A stretch of 64,000 nucleotides of DNA from contig CAIWXI010000014.1 of assembly GCA_903916595.1 (NCBI GenBank), forward strand, positions 1 through 64,000, in the 5' to 3' direction. Shown here piece after piece: positions 1 through 9,127 of the stretch. Under the pieces are notes generated by a model. That model made no database searches and was not told where the DNA came from. It worked only from the letters and a program-made list of their open reading frames with translations. Position 1 is the first letter of the stretch. Each line of letters starts with the position of its first letter. The position numbers and the translations under genes are program-made. This DNA is from an uncultured Bacteroidales bacterium (GTDB lineage: Bacteria; Bacteroidota; Bacteroidia; Bacteroidales; FEN-979).

Positions 1-2253
1 CCTCCATCGTCGGTTAGTTCCAGGTGCAAGAGGGAAATTTAAAGTTGCGATGTCATTTACATAGGAGAAATAATATACATTTTTACCAAATTCACTATTT
101 TCTCCGATTGACTCAGTGACATTAGTATAGCAAACGATATCCCCGTTGAAATATGAAAGCAAATTGCAGGGATTGGCTGAGACTGTGGCATATGTTTTAC
201 AACAGGTTTGTAAGGTTTGATCATCACAACAGCAGAGGTATTGAATTCGATCATACCTTGGAAGATCTGACAATAAGGTACCACTTGATTTTCCCCCTCC
301 ATTTATTTCATCATAATTATAGGTTTTCCATATCTCATTTCGAGTGCTAATTCCATCATTAGTAATTATCGATTTGACTCGAACCCCACCACAATATTTA
401 AACATTCCATATCGGTCCGTATCAGCCCCTTCTTCTATGTTTTGAAATTGAACTTTTAGCTCGCATTTATTCCAAAGACCAACACTCACATCCATAAAAT
501 AATGCCCTTTAACAAGATGAATACTGTCCGATGTGTGACTTGGATTAAGATTATCTGGAGGTGCAGTTAGATCTAATATTGGATTATGTAAACTATCTAA
601 TATCCTCATTTCTCCAATAAATTCAGCTCCCCTACAATGCCGAAACCACATTTCCAATTTGACATTTTGATCATAATTTATTCTAAATGATGAGCTGTCA
701 TATGTTTTAGTCCCGTCACCAGCTATACAGGTATCAGCCACTATATTTCGCTCACCTGGAATAGTAACATATTGTTTAACTACATAATATCCACTCGTAT
801 AGCCATAAGTATTTGGTTCATAGTTTAATTTAGTGTAACCTCCAGTTGGAAATGATATTTGTTGAAGAATACCTACACCGGAATAAGCAGTATCGGTGCT
901 TCGATCGGCATCCCCTATATGGATTAAACTGTTGAAATCCATTCTTGGGATCAATGATTGATTATTTTTCCGATTATAAAATCCCCAATGATCTTGATCA
1001 TAACTTATAGTGCTGGGAACTAAATTTCTATCTTTATAATAAAATTTATATGGTGGTTTGTCAGTAGTGTTCTGAGAATTATACTCAGCTATACTATCTA
1101 AGAATAATCGGCAACCATCAAAAGAATTTAAATTAGGACCACTGTAACTTGTGTAAAATTTGTATTTCTTTAATGGGGTGTTATTATAAGATTGCTCAAT
1201 GGAACTTAATACTTTCCCACCATCCAGATCTTTTCGACTCTCAGTTTGGGTAGTAAAAACATATTGCTCATTGGCGGTTGTAATAGAATGGAGCTTCGGA
1301 GATGCAATATCCTCGCTAGAAAAATAATTTGTATTGAAGTAAATGGGGAAACTACAGAGTTGATAGCAAGCACCAAAATCAAGTGCGCCGGATTTAGAAC
1401 TAACAGAAGTCATTTCAGTATGTTCATTGCCATAGATTTCATAATTGAATGTTATAGAATCGCCTTTATCAGGAGAAATAATTTTAAATAGCATCCATGC
1501 TGAATTAAAGCCCAGAGAATTCTCCCATCCATTCTCGGGGCTGAAATTTGTATTGGATTGATTTTCTATGTTTTGTGTATTCTCTCCAAAATAATATTTT
1601 GTCCCATCCTCTGAGATAATTGTAAACCCTTTAATCCTCGAAGACGATAAATCAGGATCCATAACTATGTTTAAATTTTGGTACGGAATGGTTTGGATTG
1701 TTCTATTCCCCAGTGAATCAACATAAAATATAAATTGTCCGGAATAACCTCCAAAAGAAAAGTTAAACATATCGGGTTCCAAATCCCAAGTTTGATTAGC
1801 TATACTTTTTTGTTGATCATATGTAAAATACTCACTAGTTAATTCCAATGGATTTGAAGGTAAATAATGACCCAAATAGAAGTATCCCACTCCATCCTTT
1901 TCATCAGGATTACCACGAACCTGTCTGCTAATCTGTCCGCCAGCAGATAAAGACCATCCGTTCCCTACCCAACTTGAGTGTTCAGTCACGACACAACCTG
2001 AACTATTATATTGCAATTTTATCGGCACTGACAATTTCCGGCTCTTCGCTACAAATAGCGGAATTTCAATGTTGGGCTTTCCAGTATAAAGATCAACCTG
2101 TTGTGTAATTAATTTATCTAAAGATACCGCATCTGCTGATGGAATTGTTGCGGTATTTATATCTGGATAGGAAGGTTGGGACTGCTGTGCTTTTATTTCT
2201 GCTAAGAGTACAAGTAAAATAAAACTTGTCAGAATGTATATTTTTTTTGTCAT
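1..2253 (-). CDS. RHS/YD-repeat-like large secreted protein, N-terminal part (C-terminus beyond the window)
   Basis: All 751 codons from the ATG at 2251-2253 to base 1 are open; I checked the frame line by line. The product begins with a signal peptide (MTKK, hydrophobic stretch, cleavage near AEIKA-QQ). The next ~60 residues (SADAVSLDKLITQQVDLYTG, then IEIPL and WVGNGWSLSAGG) match the start of the very large Bacteroidota secreted proteins annotated as RHS repeat-associated or YD-repeat proteins, whose C-terminus usually carries RHS repeats and a variable end. That part lies left of the window, so a toxin tip cannot be judged. The region is clearly AT-rich compared with the dcw region, and Asn, Tyr and Ser are frequent. 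The family assignment rests on the N-terminal pattern only; the role is unknown. Confidence 0.8.
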   Translation of the reverse strand, partial: MTKKIYILTSFILLVLLAEIKAQQSQPSYPDINTATIPSADAVSLDKLITQQVDLYTGKPNIEIPLFVAKSRKLSVPIKLQYNSSGCVVTEHSSWVGNGWSLSAGGQISRQVRGNPDEKDGVGYFYLGHYLPSNPLELTSEYFTYDQQKSIANQTWDLEPDMFNFSFGGYSGQFIFYVDSLGNRTIQTIPYQNLNIVMDPDLSSSRIKGFTIISEDGTKYYFGENTQNIENQSNTNFSPENGWENSLGFNSAWMLFKIISPDKGDSITFNYEIYGNEHTEMTSVSSKSGALDFGACYQLCSFPIYFNTNYFSSEDIASPKLHSITTANEQYVFTTQTESRKDLDGGKVLSSIEQSYNNTPLKKYKFYTSYSGPNLNSFDGCRLFLDSIAEYNSQNTTDKPPYKFYYKDRNLVPSTISYDQDHWGFYNRKNNQSLIPRMDFNSLIHIGDADRSTDTAYSGVGILQQISFPTGGYTKLNYEPNTYGYTSGYYVVKQYVTIPGERNIVADTCIAGDGTKTYDSSSFRINYDQNVKLEMWFRHCRGAEFIGEMRILDSLHNPILDLTAPPDNLNPSHTSDSIHLVKGHYFMDVSVGLWNKCELKVQFQNIEEGADTDRYGMFKYCGGVRVKSIITNDGISTRNEIWKTYNYDEINGGGKSSGTLLSDLPRYDRIQYLCCCDDQTLQTCCKTYATVSANPCNLLSYFNGDIVCYTNVTESIGENSEFGKNVYYFSYVNDIATLNFPLAPGTNRRWR

Positions 2254-2444
2254 GATAGAAGTAATTAAAAGATTCAAATTCAGTATTATAATGACTTATT
2301 ATGAAAAGGCAGAATCAAATCGACAATATTATTTTTCACTTTATATTTTTTCTATGTCAATAGTGTGAATATGTTCCTGTTAAATTAATAAACCACGATT
2401 GCAAAAAATGACAAATAAGAGTCATTAATAATAAAATATCAGCT

Positions 2445-2701
2445 ATGGTAAATACACAAACGAAAATTACAAAAGATTTCTTTGACAAATACCAAAACTT
2501 ATTAACCGAGACCAAAAATCCAAATTTATTGGAATTTTTTTTCTAAAGGGTTAAAATCGATTATAGAGATGGAAATGGCAAATGCGATATGCAGTTTCGA
2601 ACGATCAAATAAGAGTAAAAAGTACCAATAACATGGTTGATAGGACAAAGCAAAAACGTCAACTGAGTGGAAGAACATTATGGATCATTCCAAAATCATA
2701 A
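2445..2701 (+). pseudogene. possible decayed IS256-type transposase N-terminal remnant
   Basis: Three short frames follow each other on the plus strand: an ATG-started 33-codon piece at 2445-2546, a piece from about 2548 to 2631 containing EMEMANAICSFERSNKSKKY, and a piece at 2633-2701 containing RQLSGRTLWIIPKS. Read together across two frameshifts they resemble the start of IS256-family (mutator) transposases, where an acidic helix precedes a YERS...GYRNGY segment and then a VGTLELxIPR segment. The likeness is weak and judged by eye; chance similarity is possible. No terminal inverted repeats or DDE region were found. Confidence 0.2.
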
Positions 2702-2936
2702 ATTTGTGAAGAGTTGTACGATATCATAGTTAAATAATGGCATGACCATTGGGTCAGTGGTAAAAAATATTTCGATATGGTCCCCCAAGTGGTGAAATAG
2801 AAAAAGACAATTCCTGAAGGATCCCGGAATATAAACAACACCTTCAATATACTCCCATGAAATGTAAACCAGTTAAACATGGTTTTATGATTTACAGAAA
2901 AAACATTGGACATCTTATGTTTTACTTAATATCGTT

Positions 2937-2944
2937 TACATTTG
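2937..2944 (+). promoter_or_regulatory. Bacteroidota -7 promoter element (TACATTTG)
   Basis: Exact match to TAnnTTTG, ending 31 bp before the ATG of the seven-repeat T9SS protein. No convincing -33 element is visible. Confidence 0.55.
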
Positions 2945-2975
2945 TACATAGGTTCATTCTTTAAAATCCGGAAAA

Positions 2976-4520
2976 ATGAAAAGACTCATCAGCGTAATTT
3001 GCATTTTAATTTGTGTTTATCCTCATTGCATATTTGCCCAATTTCCTATAACCTGGGAAAATTCTTTTGGAGGATCAGATGTTGAAGTAGCATATTCTAT
3101 TATACAAACAACTGATGGTGGATATATATTTACTGGGCAAACAAACTCCAATGATGGTCAGGTCACAGGTTATCATGGAAATACAGATTGCTGGGTTGTT
3201 AAAGCAGACATTCAAGGAAATATCCAATGGGAGAAGTCGCTAGGAGGGTCAGGCAGTGATTATGGTATGTCGATTGAGAAAACAACCGATGGTGGGTATA
3301 TTATTGGGGCAAATTCCTCTTCAACCGATGGGCAAGTAACGGGCAATCATGGGAATTCAGATTATTGGATTATTAAACTGGATCAAAATGGAAATATCCA
3401 GTGGCAGAATTCTTACGGGGGATCAGGCCAGGAGAAATGTTTTTATGCTGGACAGACTTCTGATGGGGGATATTATGCAGTTGGATGGACTAAATCGTCT
3501 GATGGGCAGGTTACCGGTTTTCATGGCTTAGTAGATTATTGGGTCATACGTTTAGATAATACTGGAAATCTGATATGGCAAAAAACGTTAGGAGGCTCAG
3601 GCAGAGATTATGGTTTATTTGCTCAACAAACAACGGATGGAGATTTTATTCTAACAGGAGCATCCAACTCTGCAGATGGGCAGGTTACTGGCAACCATGG
3701 CGATTATGATTATTGGGTTGTTAAAATTGATCAAAACGGTAATATTGTTTGGCAAAAATCATTAGGTGGTTCCGGAGATGATGAATCTTCCTGTATCAGG
3801 CAAGAATCTGACGGAACTTACCTTTTAACCGGATATACTGCCTCAAATGATGGTCAAGTTAATGGAAACCATGGTAATGCCGATTTTTGGGTTGTTAAAT
3901 TAGATCCAATTGGGAATATTATTTGGGGGAATTGTTTCGGAGGTTCCTATGATGAGAACTCTTCATCAATTAATCTGACTTCTGATGCAGGATCCATTGT
4001 AACTGGATTTTCTACATCAAATGATGGTCAAGTTACCGGAAACCACGGTGGAATGGATTATTGGGTCATTAAACTTAATTCTTCCGGGGATCTTCAATGG
4101 CAGCAATCTCTCGGCGGTTCCCAGGATGATTGGGGCTATTCCATAGAACAAACCTCCGATGGAGGTTATATTATTACCGGTGATTCGCAGTCAAATGACG
4201 GTCAGGTCGCTGGCAATCATGGACTTGATGATATGTGGACGGTAAAACTATCTGTATCAACAGGCATCGCTGATATTAATAGTATGTTGGATTTTAAAAT
4301 TTATCCGTGTCCTGCACAAAACGATGTGTATTTAAAATCTGATTCTGAAATATCGGATATTAAACTGTTAAACTTAAATAATCAACAAATAATAGTACCT
4401 GTTATTTCAAATGGTTCGGTCATTGACTTGGATGTTTCTTCACTGCCATCAGGTGTTTATTTTGTTTCCTTGATGCAAAAGGACACAATTATTACTAAAA
4501 AAATCTTAATCTATAAGTAA
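2976..4520 (+). CDS. secreted repeat protein with T9SS type A sorting domain
   Basis: The 514-residue product has a signal peptide (residues 1-22, ending HCIFA-Q), then seven tandem repeats of about 58 residues (residues ~23-430), then a C-terminal sorting domain. Each repeat carries LGGSG near its start, TTDGGYI, a DGQVTGNHG motif, DYWVVKLD and NGNIQW, a pattern seen in Bacteroidota proteins thought to fold as beta-propeller blades; seven repeats would fit a seven-bladed propeller (inference). The last ~80 residues (IYPCPAQN, SSLPSGVYFVSL, ending KKILIYK) are a T9SS type A signal with the usual YPNP changed to YPCP. The protein should be exported by T9SS and anchored or released at the surface. 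Binding partner and function are unknown. Confidence 0.85.
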   Translation: MKRLISVICILICVYPHCIFAQFPITWENSFGGSDVEVAYSIIQTTDGGYIFTGQTNSNDGQVTGYHGNTDCWVVKADIQGNIQWEKSLGGSGSDYGMSIEKTTDGGYIIGANSSSTDGQVTGNHGNSDYWIIKLDQNGNIQWQNSYGGSGQEKCFYAGQTSDGGYYAVGWTKSSDGQVTGFHGLVDYWVIRLDNTGNLIWQKTLGGSGRDYGLFAQQTTDGDFILTGASNSADGQVTGNHGDYDYWVVKIDQNGNIVWQKSLGGSGDDESSCIRQESDGTYLLTGYTASNDGQVNGNHGNADFWVVKLDPIGNIIWGNCFGGSYDENSSSINLTSDAGSIVTGFSTSNDGQVTGNHGGMDYWVIKLNSSGDLQWQQSLGGSQDDWGYSIEQTSDGGYIITGDSQSNDGQVAGNHGLDDMWTVKLSVSTGIADINSMLDFKIYPCPAQNDVYLKSDSEISDIKLLNLNNQQIIVPVISNGSVIDLDVSSLPSGVYFVSLMQKDTIITKKILIYK

Positions 4521-4535
4521 TAAACTCATCGATGA

Positions 4536-5470
4536 CTTTCAAATGACATCCTATTTGGCTCAATCAAACCTCTTCCTCAAATCCGGTCTGCGCAGGAAAT
4601 ACAGTCCTGTTTACTGCCCATCCCATCAATGAAAGATCATCCCCGGTTTACCAATGGAAGGTGAACAGCGTCAACGCCGGGACCAACTCATCAAACTTCA
4701 CCTATATCCCTGTTAATAATGACCAGGTCAGTTGTGTGCTGACCTCTTCACTGACGAGCTGTATGACGAACAACCCGACCACGAGTAATATGGTGACTAT
4801 GACCGTTAATCCGAACTACACGGTGTCGGTGATCATTTCCTCACCCTCGGATACGGTTTGTCAGCGGACTTCTGTTCAGCTCACCACATACCCGGCCAAT
4901 GAAGGCTTAACCACAGTATACCAATGGAAAGTGAACTGGGTAAATACCTGGGTAGACTTATCCACTTATTCCTACACGCCGGTGAACAATGATGTAGTAT
5001 GAGCTGTGTTCTTACGTCTTTTTATACTTTCTGCACAACGAACAACCTGGCCACAACCAAGGCCGTGCCGATGACCGTTATCAATAATCTTACGGCAGGG
5101 GTATCCATTTCGGCCGTTCCAAACCCGTTCTGTTCGGGAAGCAAGGTGAACTGCTCAGCCATACCCACCAATGGTGGATTTACACCTTCATACCAGTGGA
5201 AAGTGAACGGGGTCAATGCAGGGACCAATGCATCCATTTATTCTTTCGTTCCTGTGCAGGGAGATATCGTCCAGTGCGCGATGAATTCCAGCCTGTCCTT
5301 GCATCACCAATAAACCAATAACATCGAACACCATCGTGATGAATGACCTGGCCGCTCCATCTGTTTCTTTTACTCTATGTTTCGACAGTATCACCACAAT
5401 CAATGCTGCTGCGTTCAAGCTTTAAGGAGGGGTATCCATTGGAGGGGTTTATTCAGCTCCACGACCAACA
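4536..5470 (+). pseudogene. remnant of a large Ig-repeat surface adhesin
   Basis: The stretch encodes at least three decayed copies of an Ig-like repeat with the pattern NPVCAG...YQWKVNGVNAGTN...YTPVNNDVVSCVLTSS, typical of giant Bacteroidota adhesins. Reading starts without a start codon near 4540 (SSSNPVCAGNTV). The frame shifts at about 4998, where DVV hits a TGA while SCVLTS continues in another frame. It shifts again at about 5295 into CITNKPITSNTIVMN...SFTLCFDSITTINAAAFKL, and then meets a TAA at about 5422, after which GGVSIGGVYS is still readable. At least two frameshifts, one nonsense codon and no signal peptide or sorting domain mark a dead fragment. Two pieces (4661-5002 and 4999-5313) look like small genes in isolation but are parts of this remnant. 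Confidence 0.75.
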
Positions 5471-5475
5471 TTTTT

Positions 5476-5512
5476 AAAGCGTTATAATTCATGTAATTAT
5501 GACGCTTTTTTT
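5476..5512 (+). terminator. rho-independent terminator
   Basis: A 14-bp stem (5476-5489 with 5495-5508, one mismatch or G-T pair) closes a 5-base loop CATGT, and a T run follows on the plus strand. It lies after the adhesin remnant and before the 3' end of the converging T9SS gene. Confidence 0.7.
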
Positions 5513-5531
5513 ATACCAGCATCACGCCGTT

Positions 5532-7427
5532 TTACTTCAGGATAACAATTTTCCTGGTAATTACGCTGCTGCTGGTTTTGACACGAACAAAACAGATCCC
5601 CCCCGGAACATCGGCGATATCGATTGCAATTGTATTAAGTGAGCTTCCGGGGGTAAGGGTTTTAAGCAGTTGTCCTGCCATATTAAGCAGTTCAACAGTT
5701 ACAGCCTGGTTTGCATCCCTGCCCGGCAACTCAATGTTGATCTTGTCCCTGGCCGGGTTGGGAAAGATATTCAGGCCGATATTGTAAGGGCTGGTCCTGT
5801 TCGGAATGCCGGTGAATGTTCCGCCACCGGGAAGTGTATTAGTGACAAAGGCCTGGTTCACTATATCGGTCATTGCTTTCAGCTTTGAAACTGAGCCCAT
5901 TGCGCTTTTTGAATTATAATCCCTGGCCCAGTTGAACGAAAGGTCAAATTCCTGTACAGCTCCTGCATTGAAGGTAAAAGGGCCCGAAACCTGAACTCCC
6001 CTTCGGTCGCCCGGACTATTGCCGGCCGATGAATCGGTCCAGTTCTTTGGGCCGTAAGGCGGGATGCCGCCAGTACCCCAGTTCAGGGAGTCGGATTCCC
6101 CGGGGAACATAAACCTGCATGCAGGTCCGTAAGCGCCGGTACTGGCATGTCCGTTTCCTCCGTATAAAAAGGGAGTGCCGTCGAGCCAGAGTCCCTTCAT
6201 ATAACTGTAATACTGGTAATCGTATCCCGGATCAAGCATGTACGGCGGGACCCCCGAGTTGTTCGTATACTCAAACCGGCACATCCCAAGCCGTTCGTTG
6301 TCGACAATGGAATCGCCGAAAAACTGCCCGTTCACACTGTAGTCGCAAAGCCTGTGGCCATAGCTGTCATATTTGGGATTGTCAATGCCGTCGGGATCCA
6401 TGTAAGGCCCGGCAAGTATTACAACGCCCAGGGACGGGGGATTTGCACCGTACGCATATGATTCCCCGTAACCGTCGACAGGTGTTCCGTTATATCCTAT
6501 ATGTATATTCCTTTCCACATCGCAGCCAACATAGTCATCGTTAGGATAACCGATGTCGATATCAGTAAAAACCCCAAGGTATACGCTGTCATATGTGTTT
6601 TGGGAACGGTTGAAGATCTGGTAGTTCAGGAAGACAGTGTTCTTGAAAGCCGAGTCATTTGGCAGGTCCCAGGCATAGGCCATTCCATGGAATTCCAATC
6701 CCAGTTTGTTTCCGAGGGTTTCAAGGTGGGGCCCCCGGTCATCGTTGAAAATGAAGAACAATGCCTGGTCTCCCCTCATCAGGGGATAGTCGCCATCCAT
6801 AGGGCTGTATATTCCGTCGCCGTTCACATCAAAAAAGGGAGCCAGCTGTGATGCCTGTCCCATAGCGGTATTCCCGTTCCCGGGCCAGGTAAGGATATCG
6901 GTAAGAGGCTGGTAACCCGGATCGGCATAATGAGCTTTATGATATTCTATCTCGGTTTTCTTGAGGTTCCATACATGGCTCCATAGCGAATCCTGGTATG
7001 CTGAATAATAAGCAGGATCCATGACCGGGCCGCAGTAGAAATCGGGACATGAACCTGCTATTCCTGTATTCGGCCCCTGGCGGTAGCGTTCCCCTGCAAA
7101 ATGCAGAACTCCCTGGCTGTCTTTTCCGCCTATCCACATGGTGTTGGAAAAGGCTGAAGTTTTCCCGCTGCCCTTCGGAACCTCGAAGGCGGCATTTTGA
7201 TAAAAGAAGTGGCTGCCCCGTGCATAGAACAGGGCATTGATATTGTTTATGTTTAGCCAGGCACGGCCGGTATCGCTGGCAAGCAGGGTCCTTACTGCGG
7301 GGATGGAAGGATCTTTTCCGAAATTCCCGGCAGGGCCCGACGCAGGCTGTGCACAAATAAAGAGGCCTGAGCCGGCCATCAGGCATAGAAAAATCAACTT
7401 GACTGGTTTAAAAATCCGCTTATCCAT
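5532..7427 (-). CDS. secreted protein with T9SS type A sorting domain, function unknown
   Basis: The 631-residue product starts with a signal peptide (MDKRIFKPVKLIFLCLMAGS... cleaved after FICAQ or thereabouts). A long middle part has aromatic- and glycine-rich segments such as WIGGKDSQG, a calcium-loop-like DVNGDGIYSPMDGDYP near residue 200, and GVFTDIDIGYPNDDYVGCD. The last ~80 residues (IFPNPARDKI, DIADVPGGICFVRV, ending RKIVILK) form a T9SS type A signal. Comparable proteins are common T9SS cargo in Bacteroidota genomes and are usually annotated only by the sorting domain. I recognise no enzyme. A -7 element at 7544-7551 suggests an untranslated leader of about 110 nt. Confidence 0.8.
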   Translation of the reverse strand: MDKRIFKPVKLIFLCLMAGSGLFICAQPASGPAGNFGKDPSIPAVRTLLASDTGRAWLNINNINALFYARGSHFFYQNAAFEVPKGSGKTSAFSNTMWIGGKDSQGVLHFAGERYRQGPNTGIAGSCPDFYCGPVMDPAYYSAYQDSLWSHVWNLKKTEIEYHKAHYADPGYQPLTDILTWPGNGNTAMGQASQLAPFFDVNGDGIYSPMDGDYPLMRGDQALFFIFNDDRGPHLETLGNKLGLEFHGMAYAWDLPNDSAFKNTVFLNYQIFNRSQNTYDSVYLGVFTDIDIGYPNDDYVGCDVERNIHIGYNGTPVDGYGESYAYGANPPSLGVVILAGPYMDPDGIDNPKYDSYGHRLCDYSVNGQFFGDSIVDNERLGMCRFEYTNNSGVPPYMLDPGYDYQYYSYMKGLWLDGTPFLYGGNGHASTGAYGPACRFMFPGESDSLNWGTGGIPPYGPKNWTDSSAGNSPGDRRGVQVSGPFTFNAGAVQEFDLSFNWARDYNSKSAMGSVSKLKAMTDIVNQAFVTNTLPGGGTFTGIPNRTSPYNIGLNIFPNPARDKINIELPGRDANQAVTVELLNMAGQLLKTLTPGSSLNTIAIDIADVPGGICFVRVKTSSSVITRKIVILK

Positions 7428-7543
7428 AATATTTTTTTTAAGGTTATAAAACCAATTAACCTGATATTACCCCCGGGCTGAGCCCTGGACCCGCGTTCCG
7501 ACCCGATCCTCTCTTTAATAAACAGGGAAAGCAGTCATTATCA

Positions 7544-7551
7544 CAAAGATA
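7544..7551 (-). promoter_or_regulatory. Bacteroidota -7 promoter element (TATCTTTG on minus strand)
   Basis: Exact TAnnTTTG match on the minus strand, about 117 bp upstream of the T9SS cargo gene start at 7427. Confidence 0.4.
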
Positions 7552-7688
7552 ATATAAATCAGGGCTGGATCAAAATATTTTTTCAGATCACCTTTTTGAA
7601 TGATCAGATATATCTTCCGGGTGTTGTGCTGTTATTAGGTTAATTATCAGATTTAACACTGATTTAACACCGTTAAAAAAATATTTTA

Positions 7689-7696
7689 TACCTTTG
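7689..7696 (+). promoter_or_regulatory. Bacteroidota -7 promoter element (TACCTTTG)
   Basis: Exact TAnnTTTG match ending 29 bp before the ATG of the CBM48-like gene, in AT-rich sequence. Confidence 0.6.
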
Positions 7697-7725
7697 CGCC
7701 ATATTTACATTAAATAAACAAAGTT

Positions 7726-8031
7726 ATGAGTATCGAAAAGAAGTTTTTAAAAGCAAAACCAGTTTGTAAAGTCAAATTTTCTCTCTCGGGAGATCAGTAT
7801 AAATCTGCAACCTCCATCTTGCTCGTTGGTGATTTCAACAACTGGCAACTTGGTGAAACCCCAATAAAAAAGTCCAAAACCGGAGTATGGTCGGTTTCAC
7901 TGGATCTGGAAACAGGCAAAGAATACCAGTATCGCTACCTGGTTGATGGTACGAACTGGGAAAACGATTCTGATGCCGATAAATACATTCCAAGCGGACT
8001 GGGTTCAGAGAACTCTGTTCTGGCGCTGTAA
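7726..8031 (+). CDS. isoamylase early-set (CBM48/AMPK-type) glycogen-binding domain protein
   Basis: This 101-residue protein is a single carbohydrate-binding beta-sandwich. Diagnostic segments are LLVGDFNNWQ (the GxFNxW core), GVWSVSLDLETGKEYQYRYLVDG and W(E)NDSDADKYIPSGLGSENSVL, which match the stand-alone early-set domain proteins found widely in Bacteroidota. There is no catalytic domain, signal peptide or membrane segment, so it is cytoplasmic and probably binds alpha-glucan (glycogen) or acts as a regulatory partner; that role is inferred from the family. It has its own promoter at 7689-7696 and is monocistronic, converging on the next gene. Confidence 0.85.
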   Translation: MSIEKKFLKAKPVCKVKFSLSGDQYKSATSILLVGDFNNWQLGETPIKKSKTGVWSVSLDLETGKEYQYRYLVDGTNWENDSDADKYIPSGLGSENSVLAL

Positions 8032-8137
8032 GGTTTAATCCCGACACCGAAATCTCTGATTTCATTCTGATTTTCTTTGTTATTGCTGGTTAACCTCTGT
8101 TTACAGGGCCATTTTCCACACTATGCTTCAAAAGGGG

Positions 8138-8184
8138 CTATGTCCATGGCTTGGGATGCAACAAGCAACCAGCCATGGACATAG
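8138..8184. repeat. 14-bp perfect inverted repeat between convergent genes
   Basis: CTATGTCCATGGCT (8138-8151) and AGCCATGGACATAG (8171-8184) are exact complements with a 19-nt loop. It could act as a two-way transcription stop or mRNA end-protecting hairpin for the converging genes, but neither side has a T run. Confidence 0.5.
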
Positions 8185-8207
8185 TTACATCTTCCGGATA
8201 AGCCCGC

Positions 8208-8921
8208 CTACGGTTTATATACCAGGTTATCGGTGTTGATGGTTTTAGCATATTTGGAAAGCATGGCAATGCTGCTATTCTGTCCCACCATGGCTGTTGT
8301 CATGAGCTTGGCTACCAGCAACTGGTTACGGAACTGCTCAAGGGGGATATCCTCGAAATTTTTTCTCTTCTTTTGTATCTTTTCAATAAATCTGTCAATA
8401 TCCGCTGCTGCTATCTGTAACACTGTGTCACTAGCCATCACCTGCTGTACAAACACCCCAAAACCATAGAGGTTCTGCCCAATGTTGAGGGGCTTTTCAT
8501 CTTGTTCCCTGCCGTTTAAAAATCCCTCGAGCATGACTTGAGTTGCAGCCACACTTGCATTCTGGTTTTTCAGATAGGCGCTATAATCCCTCAAATCGAT
8601 CATGGGCCCGTTATATGCCCTGTCGGTCATAATGGGATGATACTGAAATAGCAGAAGGCAGGAATCGATCTGCCTGCTGGTTTTCTCGTTCACTTTCTGA
8701 AAAGTAACCAGGCTCGTTATCAGCCTCTTGAGCGCTATCGTATCTTTCACTAAATCACTTCGCATCTGGACCTCTGCTTTTGACATGGAGGAGCCACCGG
8801 AAGCACCCATGGTGCCGTGGGTTAACTTACTGTTTGCCTTGGGCAAAAGAAACGAACCGGCGATTATAACAGCGGCCACAATGGCTACGATAACCAGGAC
8901 AATCTTAGTTTGCTTTTTCAT
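8208..8921 (-). CDS. membrane-anchored protein of unknown function
   Basis: The 237-residue product has one N-terminal hydrophobic segment (residues ~7-27, IVLVIVAIVAAVIIAGSFLL) after a lysine-rich start, so it is probably an inner-membrane-anchored periplasmic protein or has an uncleaved signal. The rest is predicted to be largely helical, with many Leu/Ile/Lys and no recognised motif. Residues ~28-48 are a Gly/Ser/Thr-rich linker. I do not recognise a family. It converges with the CBM48-like gene and is divergent from the YihY gene. The CTAAGATA at 8958-8965 is a one-mismatch -7 element on the minus strand. Confidence 0.65.
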   Translation of the reverse strand: MKKQTKIVLVIVAIVAAVIIAGSFLLPKANSKLTHGTMGASGGSSMSKAEVQMRSDLVKDTIALKRLITSLVTFQKVNEKTSRQIDSCLLLFQYHPIMTDRAYNGPMIDLRDYSAYLKNQNASVAATQVMLEGFLNGREQDEKPLNIGQNLYGFGVFVQQVMASDTVLQIAAADIDRFIEKIQKKRKNFEDIPLEQFRNQLLVAKLMTTAMVGQNSSIAMLSKYAKTINTDNLVYKP

Positions 8922-9127
8922 GGTGTTTTTTTTAATTAATTTATGTGAAGGAGAGGTCTAAGATATAATAATTTCAAGTACCTTCATCAGCACTCTTTAT
9001 TAAATACAATCAAAAGAGCAAAAAGTTGGCAAAAAATATAAATAAATCATTCATGGGAACATCCTAAAAGTCATCTTTCCGTTTGTATCTTTACAGGGAC
9101 CAAGATAAAACAAAACTTTACCCTCTT

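Larger units (their letters stand above)
2254..2975. other. AT-rich intergenic region, 722 bp, no intact gene
   Basis: This gap lies between two divergently transcribed secreted-protein genes. It is AT-rich and has no ORF that I believe. An 84-codon minus-strand frame at 2659-2913 has no recognisable features and is not called. The right end (2937-2944) carries the promoter of the downstream gene. Faint traces of a transposase at 2445-2701 are listed separately. Confidence 0.6.

Noticed and set aside
2659-2913. 84-codon minus-strand frame in the 2.3-3.0 kb gap
   Set aside because: No start context, no recognisable domain, and it overlaps the possible transposase remnant on the other strand.
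4661-5313. Two small genes (4661-5002 and 4999-5313)
   Set aside because: They are pieces of one broken adhesin: the repeat pattern continues across the frameshift between them and beyond both ends.
6119-6851. Plus-strand open frames opposite the T9SS cargo gene
   Set aside because: They are antisense to a gene with signal peptide and sorting domain, and their products are Arg- and Cys-rich without any domain.
7428-7725. A tRNA or riboswitch in the 298-bp gap
   Set aside because: No cloverleaf or conserved riboswitch core was seen; only two promoter elements facing opposite ways.
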